From an uncultured Bacteroidia bacterium (GTDB lineage Bacteria > Bacteroidota > Bacteroidia > Bacteroidales > UBA932), in assembly GCA_902788175.1 (NCBI GenBank), contig CADAJF010000017.1:1-46705 (forward strand): 46,705 nucleotides of DNA, written 5' to 3'. Each line of letters starts with the position of its first letter. Positions within the stretch are counted from its first letter, which is position 1. Both the position numbers and the translations under genes were made by a program. The notes under the pieces are model-generated. The model searched no databases, was not told the DNA's origin, and worked only from the letters and a program-made list of their open reading frames with translations. Shown here piece by piece: positions 41,592 to 46,705 of the stretch.

Positions 41592-43445
41592 ATGAAAACA
41601 AAGTTTCTGTTCATCGCAGCCCTGGCCCTCGCAGTCTCCTGCAGCCCGCGCCTGCAAACCGCTAAAAACACCGTTCCCCATGAGCAGCCCGACGGCGGCA
41701 GCTACACCGAGCGCACCGTACCCGTAGTGACCAAGATTGCCCCGGACTCCCAGGTAACGCTCCGCTTCTATGACAGCATGCCCAATGTGGCCTACATCTC
41801 GGCCGCAGACTTCCAGTCCATCGTCCTTCCCGGCTCCACCATGACGGTCACCCACACCGGTGCGGGGGAATACACCCTTACCAACAGCGAGGCATCGGCC
41901 ACCATCAATATCAACACCGACGTTTTCACCACGGACCAGTTCGAGGCCTTCACCAACCAGATGAGCCTCCTGCAGCCCGGCATGGCCAATGTCTATTATG
42001 ACGGCATGCCTTTCGTCCGCTACAAAAGCATCACCACCTTCCCGGAAAAAGTGACCACCACGCTGGATTTTGGCGCCTATGGCATTGATATCCACGCCGA
42101 TGGCCAGGGAGCCGTGTACTTCCCCTTCGCCACCCTGGCCGATATGTACACGGACCTGTACTACCACCACGCCGGATTCAACGGCGAGAAAGTGGTGGCC
42201 AACCTGTCCGTGAACGAAGTGGAGCTCACGGAGATTGACCCCGACTACAACCAGCCCATCCTGTCCCGGGCCACCCGTCCCGAAGACCTTGCCCAGTTCA
42301 ACTACCGCGAACTGTGCTTTGCCATGGATCACTTCTACGGCTACCCCGGCCGCATCACCTACAACGAGCAGCTCAAGGCCAAAGGCCTGGACAAGACCCT
42401 GGAAGAAGACATCGAGTGCGGCCCTACCATCAAAAAGCTCCTCCTCTCCGACAAACTCTCCGACTACCTGATGGGCATGGCCGGCCTCTCCGGCGTCTAT
42501 TTCGACGGCCATACAAACATGGAGCTTTCCAGCACCTTCAGCGAGAGCGACGTGGAAAAGTATCCCCAGCTGGTGGCCGATTACCAGAAGGCCGCCTTGG
42601 AAAACCAAAACGTCTATGGCCTGTTCATGAGCGCATTGGCGCCGATGATGTCCACCATGATGTCCAGCCGCCAGGCTGTCTCCACCCTCCGTCCACAGGC
42701 CTACGGCGAGAATGTCACCTACTTCAAGAAAGGCGACACCGCCGTCTGCGTCTTCGACTCCTTCAACACCCGTAACGAAGACAGCTGGAAAGCCTATTAC
42801 GCCGGCACCGGTCCCCGTCCCACCATCGAAAACACCGCGGACGACGCCATGGTCATCTTCCTGGACGCCCTGACAAAAGCCAGCGAAGACCCCGAGGTGA
42901 AGAACCTCATCATCGACATCAGCGCCAACGGCGGCGGATCGGCAGACATTGTCATGGCCATGACCTCCCTCATCTTCGGAAAGAGCTATATCAGCCAGGA
43001 CAACCCCCTCACCGGCCAGCGTTCCATCGTGGAATATGAAGTGGACCGCAATTTCAACGGCCTTTTTGACGAGGCCGACAAAGACGTCCGCTACGACCTC
43101 AACTTCGCGGTCCTCACCTCCGGCAACTCTTTCTCCTGCGGCAACATGTTCCCCTCCATGCTCAAGGACGCCGGCATCCCCGTACTGGGAGAAACCTCCG
43201 GCGGCGGCTCCTGCGCCATCCAGGCCATGTGTACGGCCGATGGCTTCTGCTTCCAGATTTCCTCCTTCCGCGCCAGGCTCAACACCCTCTCCGGTGAGAA
43301 CATCGATGCCGGCATCACCCCTACCCTCCCCATCGTGACCGACGGAAAGGTGGACGTCCAGGTATCCGAAGATAAAACCGTCAGCGTGAAGGATTTCTCA
43401 AAGTTCTTCGACATTGACTATCTGAGGACACTGCTGGAGAAGTAA
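41592..43445 (+). CDS. S41-family peptidase-like lipoprotein (617 aa)
   Basis: The ATG at 41592 gives a lipoprotein signal peptide (KTKFLFIAALALAVSC). The N-terminal 250 or so residues are beta-rich and unassigned. The C-terminal third has the S41 (tail-specific protease) core: NLIIDISANGGGSADIVMAM, then FAVLTSGNSFSCGNMFPSML, where the nucleophile Ser is expected, then VLGETSGGGSC. No PDZ domain is obvious. Such lipoproteins are common in Bacteroidetes; the substrate is unknown. It lies directly upstream of the CtpA/Prc-type gene, which has its own -7 box, so the two S41 genes may work in related envelope processes. Confidence 0.85.
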   Translation: MKTKFLFIAALALAVSCSPRLQTAKNTVPHEQPDGGSYTERTVPVVTKIAPDSQVTLRFYDSMPNVAYISAADFQSIVLPGSTMTVTHTGAGEYTLTNSEASATININTDVFTTDQFEAFTNQMSLLQPGMANVYYDGMPFVRYKSITTFPEKVTTTLDFGAYGIDIHADGQGAVYFPFATLADMYTDLYYHHAGFNGEKVVANLSVNEVELTEIDPDYNQPILSRATRPEDLAQFNYRELCFAMDHFYGYPGRITYNEQLKAKGLDKTLEEDIECGPTIKKLLLSDKLSDYLMGMAGLSGVYFDGHTNMELSSTFSESDVEKYPQLVADYQKAALENQNVYGLFMSALAPMMSTMMSSRQAVSTLRPQAYGENVTYFKKGDTAVCVFDSFNTRNEDSWKAYYAGTGPRPTIENTADDAMVIFLDALTKASEDPEVKNLIIDISANGGGSADIVMAMTSLIFGKSYISQDNPLTGQRSIVEYEVDRNFNGLFDEADKDVRYDLNFAVLTSGNSFSCGNMFPSMLKDAGIPVLGETSGGGSCAIQAMCTADGFCFQISSFRARLNTLSGENIDAGITPTLPIVTDGKVDVQVSEDKTVSVKDFSKFFDIDYLRTLLEK

Positions 43446-43489
43446 TCACCGCCGGCGAAGGCAGGCGCCTGTTTTAGCATATTTTTTGC

Positions 43490-43497
43490 TATCTTTG
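43490..43497 (+). promoter_or_regulatory. -7 box of the CtpA/Prc-type protease gene
   Basis: TATCTTTG fits the consensus and ends 7 bases before the ATG at 43505. A palindrome CAGGCGCCTG (43462-43471) followed by TTTT lies upstream and could end transcription of the preceding gene. Confidence 0.6.
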
Positions 43498-43504
43498 TCC
43501 TGCC

Positions 43505-45145
43505 ATGAAACGAATTATCCTCACTCTGGCCGCCTTGGCGGCCTTTGGTTTAAGCGCATCGGCGCAGTCCAAGAACTTCACCCTGGGCAAGTGGGTGGAG
43601 GTACAGAATGCCATCCTCAAGGAACTTAACCGTTCGTACGTAGATTCCCTGGAAGTGGGCCGTATCCAGCGCGCCGGCGTGGATGCCATGCTGGGAGCCC
43701 TGGACCCCTACACCCAATACATCCCTGAAGAAGAGCAGGAAGACTTCCAAATGATGCTCACCAGCACTTACGGCGGTGTGGGTGCCCTTATCTACAAACC
43801 GGACGTGAACGGCAACGTCCTCATCAACGAGCCCTACGAAGGCTCTCCGGCCGCCAAGGCCGGCCTTCGCTGCGGCGACGAAGTGACTGCCATTGACGGC
43901 GTATCCACCCATGGCCTCACCAGCGCAGAGAGCAGCGAGCGCATGCGGGGAAAACCCGGCACCACCGTGGTCCTCTCCGTCAAGAAACTCCGCAGCGGGG
44001 ATGGCTGGAAGGCCGGGGATGTCATCGATGTCCCCGTAGTGCGGGAACGCATCATCCTCCCCTCCATGGAGTATGCCGGCATGCTCAATGAGCGGGACGG
44101 CTACATCTACCTGAGCAAGTTCACGGAGGGCGTGGGCCAGGACATCCGCGATGCCTTCGAAAAACTCAAGGCCCAGGGCATGCAGCGCCTGGTGCTGGAT
44201 CTTCGCGGCAACGGCGGCGGGGTCATGAACGAGGCAGTGAACATCGTTTCGCTCTTTGTGCCCAGGGGCTCGGTGGTGGTTACCGCCAAGGGCCGCCGCA
44301 AGGCCACGGAGCAGGTGTACAAAACCACCTCGGACCCGCTGGATACGCAGATCCCCATCCTGGTGCTGGTGGACAGCGGCAGTGCATCGGCCTCGGAGAT
44401 TGTTTCCGGCGCGCTGCAGGACTATGACCGTGCCACCATTGCCGGCACGCGCACTTACGGCAAGGGGCTTGTGCAGAGCATCCGCCCCCTCCCCTACGAC
44501 GGGCAGCTCAAAGTGACCACCGCCAAGTATTACACTCCCTCGGGCCGATGCGTCCAGGCCATCGACTACTCCCACCGCAACGAAGACGGCAGCGTGGGCC
44601 ATATTCCAGATTCGCTCACCCAAACGTTCACCACGGCCCACGGCCGCACGGTACGCGACGGCGGCGGCATCACCCCGGACCACACGGTAAAAGCCCACAG
44701 ATACTCCCGCCTCACCTACTCCGTGGTGTACAGCGGCATCCTGGAGCAATACGCCCTGGAATATGTACGCAGCCATGCGTCCATCCCGGCCCTGGAGGAT
44801 TTCCATTTCACGGAATACGAGGACTTTATCGCCTTTGCCAAGGACAAGACGTTTGACTACCGGTCATCGGCCCGGGCCCTTTTTGACGAGATGAAAAAGT
44901 CCCTTGCGGAAGATGGTCTCACGGAGGCGCTTTCCGGGGAACTGTCGGCCCTGGAAAAATCCCTGGAGATGGACAAGGAGACCTTCCTTCGGCTGAAAAA
45001 GGAGGAAATCATCCCCTTCATTGAGGAGGAAATTGCCGTTCGCTACTATTTCCAGCAGGCCGGCATTCAAGTGCGCCTCCGTTACGACACCCAGCTCCGC
45101 GAAGCCCTCGGGCTGCCGGATGTAAGTACCACTGCAAATCTTTAA
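43505..45145 (+). CDS. C-terminal processing peptidase, CtpA/Prc type, S41 family (546 aa)
   Basis: It is an exported serine protease that trims or degrades periplasmic proteins from the C-terminus. A signal peptide ends near residue 20 (LAAFGLSASA). A PDZ domain lies at about 85-175 (YGGVGALIYKPDVNG, EGSPAAKAGLRCGDEVTAID). The peptidase core has LVLDLRGNGGG, the nucleophile Ser295 in SGSASASEIVSG and the general-base Lys320 in TYGKGLVQ, 25 residues later as in E. coli Prc. Residues of about 430-546 form a helical C-terminal region. It is followed after 4 bases by the metallophosphoesterase gene, so the two are probably co-transcribed. Confidence 0.94.
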   Translation: MKRIILTLAALAAFGLSASAQSKNFTLGKWVEVQNAILKELNRSYVDSLEVGRIQRAGVDAMLGALDPYTQYIPEEEQEDFQMMLTSTYGGVGALIYKPDVNGNVLINEPYEGSPAAKAGLRCGDEVTAIDGVSTHGLTSAESSERMRGKPGTTVVLSVKKLRSGDGWKAGDVIDVPVVRERIILPSMEYAGMLNERDGYIYLSKFTEGVGQDIRDAFEKLKAQGMQRLVLDLRGNGGGVMNEAVNIVSLFVPRGSVVVTAKGRRKATEQVYKTTSDPLDTQIPILVLVDSGSASASEIVSGALQDYDRATIAGTRTYGKGLVQSIRPLPYDGQLKVTTAKYYTPSGRCVQAIDYSHRNEDGSVGHIPDSLTQTFTTAHGRTVRDGGGITPDHTVKAHRYSRLTYSVVYSGILEQYALEYVRSHASIPALEDFHFTEYEDFIAFAKDKTFDYRSSARALFDEMKKSLAEDGLTEALSGELSALEKSLEMDKETFLRLKKEEIIPFIEEEIAVRYYFQQAGIQVRLRYDTQLREALGLPDVSTTANL

Positions 45146-45149
45146 TACT

Positions 45150-46157
45150 ATGGACAGAAGAGATTTCCTGAAAGGCTCCGCTGCGCTCACTGCTGCTGCA
45201 GCCCTCCCTTCCCTGGCCTCCTGCGCGGGGAAAAGCACGCGACGCCCCCCGGCGTACAATTATATCAGCGCCTACGGCGTCCAGACCCTGCGCATCTGGT
45301 CGGAAACCATCCGGGAGCCCGTCCACCTTTTCGCCATGGCCGACACCCACCTTTTCGAGGCCGATGAGCGCAACGCCCCCTATCACCAGTACAGCGCACG
45401 CATGGAAAGGGCCTACAACCAGGTTCCCCATTACAAAACCCTGCAGCCCACAACGCCCGCCACCGCTTTCAAGGAAAGCCTGGAGCTGGCTGCCGGAAGC
45501 GACGCAGATGCTGTCATTCACCTCGGAGACCTTCTCAGCTACCCCTCAGAGTACAGCATCGAGTACGCTGCAGGCCTTATCCAGAGCTGCGGAAAGCCTT
45601 TTTACTATGTGAGCGGCAACCACGACTGGAACTACGAAGGCCTGGACGACGAAGACAAAATGAAGGCCAGGGAGGCATGGATCCATCGCCTTAAACCCCT
45701 TTACCGGGAGGGAGTGGACCCGCTCATGTACAGCGTGGACATCAAGGGTGTCAAACTCATTTTTATCGACGACTCCGCCGATGACGTCACCCCCGCCCAG
45801 ATAGACTTCTTCCGGCAGGAAGTAGCGAAGGGACTGCCCTGTCTGCTGCTGATGCATATCGGCCAGGCATTTCCCGGGCACGACACTTTTTATCTGGGGT
45901 ATCCCAAGTATGAGCCCGCCTATTCCCCGGATAAAGGCCTCTCCATGCGCTCCAAGGCCGATGGCCACCATGCCACCCAGATCGAGCGTTTCTTCCGGGA
46001 GGTACTCCGCGCAGGCGAGGAAAACAATCTCCTTGCCACCATTGTAGGCCATGAGCACGACGTCCGCACCGAAGAAGTGGAAAACCACCGCCAGTTTGCC
46101 CTGCCCTACAACGCCAACGGCTCCTACACCGACATCCACCTCCTTCCCCTCCTTTAA
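45150..46157 (+). CDS. Exported calcineurin-like metallophosphoesterase with Tat-type signal (335 aa)
   Basis: The ATG at 45150 follows the protease stop by 4 bases. The N-terminus MDRRDFLKGSAALTAAAALP has a twin-arginine motif and is followed by a lipobox-like LASC, so the product is probably an exported lipoprotein. The metal-binding motifs of the calcineurin-like fold are in order: MADTH (Asp65, His67), VIHLGD, GNHDWNYEG, LLMHIG and IVGHEHDV. The substrate is not evident; family members act on phosphodiesters or phosphomonoesters, including nucleotides and lipid head groups. The gene ends the cluster, 4 bases before a hairpin. Confidence 0.9.
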   Translation: MDRRDFLKGSAALTAAAALPSLASCAGKSTRRPPAYNYISAYGVQTLRIWSETIREPVHLFAMADTHLFEADERNAPYHQYSARMERAYNQVPHYKTLQPTTPATAFKESLELAAGSDADAVIHLGDLLSYPSEYSIEYAAGLIQSCGKPFYYVSGNHDWNYEGLDDEDKMKAREAWIHRLKPLYREGVDPLMYSVDIKGVKLIFIDDSADDVTPAQIDFFRQEVAKGLPCLLLMHIGQAFPGHDTFYLGYPKYEPAYSPDKGLSMRSKADGHHATQIERFFREVLRAGEENNLLATIVGHEHDVRTEEVENHRQFALPYNANGSYTDIHLLPLL

Positions 46158-46161
46158 GGCA

Positions 46162-46181
46162 CCCCCGGCCCCTACCGGGGG
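46162..46181 (+). terminator. Hairpin after the metallophosphoesterase gene
   Basis: CCCCCGG (46162-46168) pairs with CCGGGGG (46175-46181) around a 6-base loop, starting 4 bases after the stop. No T-run follows, so its action as a terminator is a guess. Confidence 0.5.
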
Positions 46182-46225
46182 CCTCGGCCCTGATACGCAA
46201 ACGTCTGTACCTGAGGAGATTATAA

Positions 46226-46258
46226 AAATCAATCGTTGCAAATTGCAACGATTGATTT
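46226..46258. repeat. 33-bp perfect palindrome, copy 6
   Basis: It has the same arms, with centre AAT, between convergent genes. The left flank CCTGATACGCAAACGTCTGT and CCTGAGG is the outer-arm consensus in full. Confidence 0.92.
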
Positions 46259-46323
46259 CTGGAAACGACTGTGAATCAAGTGGTTAACCCTCATGCGAAT
46301 TGCCGATCAAAGCCAAGTTTGCC

Positions 46324-46705
46324 TTATCGCAGTGCGAAGATGAATTCTATGCGGCGGTTCTGGCGGCGGCCGTGTTCGGTCTCGTTGGAGACTTTAGGCC
46401 GTTTGGAGCCGTAGCCCTTGGCTTCCAGCCTGTCGTAGGAGATGCCGTGGCCATGCAGGTAGTCGTACACCGCCTGGGCGCGGCGCTCCGAAAGGGGCTG
46501 GTTCACCGAGTCGAAGCCCAGGATGCAGGCATGGCCCTCGATGGTGGCATGCACGTCCGGGTTCTGCTTCATGAAGTCCACCACCTCCAGAAGGATGGGA
46601 TAGGCGTCCGGGCGAAGATTCGCCGAATTCAGGTCAAAAAGGACATCGGCCTGCGTACGCGCGTTGATGCTCTCCGCCACGGCCTTCAGCTCACGCATCA
46701 CGTAC
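46324..46705 (-). CDS. OmpA-family protein, C-terminal domain (partial, runs off right edge)
   Basis: The frame ends at 46324 and is open to the right edge, so only the last 127 or so codons are seen; the GTG and ATG near the edge (46696-46701) are probably internal. The sequence is an OmpA-like peptidoglycan-binding domain: VLFDLNSANLRPDAYPILLE, then TIEGHACILGFDSVNQPLSE, RRAQAVYDYL, YGSKRPKVSNETEHGR and NRRIEFIF. The Asp and Arg that contact diaminopimelate in the family appear to be kept (FDSVNQ, NRRIEF). It would hold the outer membrane to the cell wall. The missing N-terminal part could be a beta-barrel or a lipoprotein linker. Confidence 0.88.
   Translation of the reverse strand, partial: YVMRELKAVAESINARTQADVLFDLNSANLRPDAYPILLEVVDFMKQNPDVHATIEGHACILGFDSVNQPLSERRAQAVYDYLHGHGISYDRLEAKGYGSKRPKVSNETEHGRRQNRRIEFIFALR

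Noticed and set aside
40172-41665. Plus-strand open frame of 497 codons opposite lepA
   Set aside because: Antisense to an unmistakable LepA.

Overview
The window looks like a piece of a chromosome from an uncultured gut-type Bacteroidales bacterium. The case rests on a Sus-type starch locus (SusC, SusD, a SusE/F-like protein and a SusG-like amylase), many lipoprotein fimbrillin-like proteins, BACON domains, and Bacteroidetes promoters of the form TTTG-N19/20-TAnnTTTG lying very close to start codons. I cannot assign a genus from sequence alone.

Region 1 (1-15.9 kb, all minus strand) is a tandem set of three fimbrial-type cassettes. Each begins with an AT-rich promoter whose -7 box is built into a small hairpin (TTTGC-N3-GCAAA). 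Next comes a 59-68 residue protein ending in PFNHTWE, followed by two or three large lipoproteins with fimbrillin-like N-termini. Cassette C (15.9-8.9 kb) has the small protein, then 422, 819 and 995 aa. Cassette B (8.5-1.2 kb) has the small protein, then 1193, 832 and 342 aa. Cassette A (1.1 kb to the left edge) has the small protein and the start of a near copy of the cassette B first gene. The long C-terminal module sits on gene 1 in B but on gene 3 in C. The B gene 1 protein also ends in repeats resembling a YadA head.

Region 2 (16.3-23.0 kb, plus) is an operon for a MacB-type ABC efflux system: ATPase, two FtsX-like permeases, an HlyD/MacA-type adaptor and a TolC-like outer membrane factor. 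A polyprenyl diphosphate synthase gene follows.

Region 3 (23.0-34.1 kb, minus) is a starch/maltodextrin locus read in the order MFS sugar transporter, susC, susD, a SusE/F-like protein with about eight repeats, and a susG-like GH13 amylase. As given, susC is split by a one-base frameshift. A LytS-type kinase and a LytTR regulator (34.2-36.1 kb, plus) are divergent from it across a short promoter region with an inverted repeat.

Region 4 (36.2-39.7 kb) holds menA, a gene for a REP-associated (RAYT/Y1) transposase and an HRDC-domain gene. It is bracketed by inverted copies of a composite repeat made of a GC-rich hairpin, a 33-bp perfect palindrome and a 51-bp tandem array. The 33-bp palindrome occurs six times in the window, so a REP/RAYT relationship is a reasonable hypothesis.

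Region 5 (39.7-46.7 kb) holds lepA (minus), then plus-strand genes for an S41-like lipoprotein, a CtpA/Prc protease and a secreted metallophosphoesterase, and last the C-terminal end of an OmpA-family gene (minus). I saw no tRNA, rRNA or CRISPR array.
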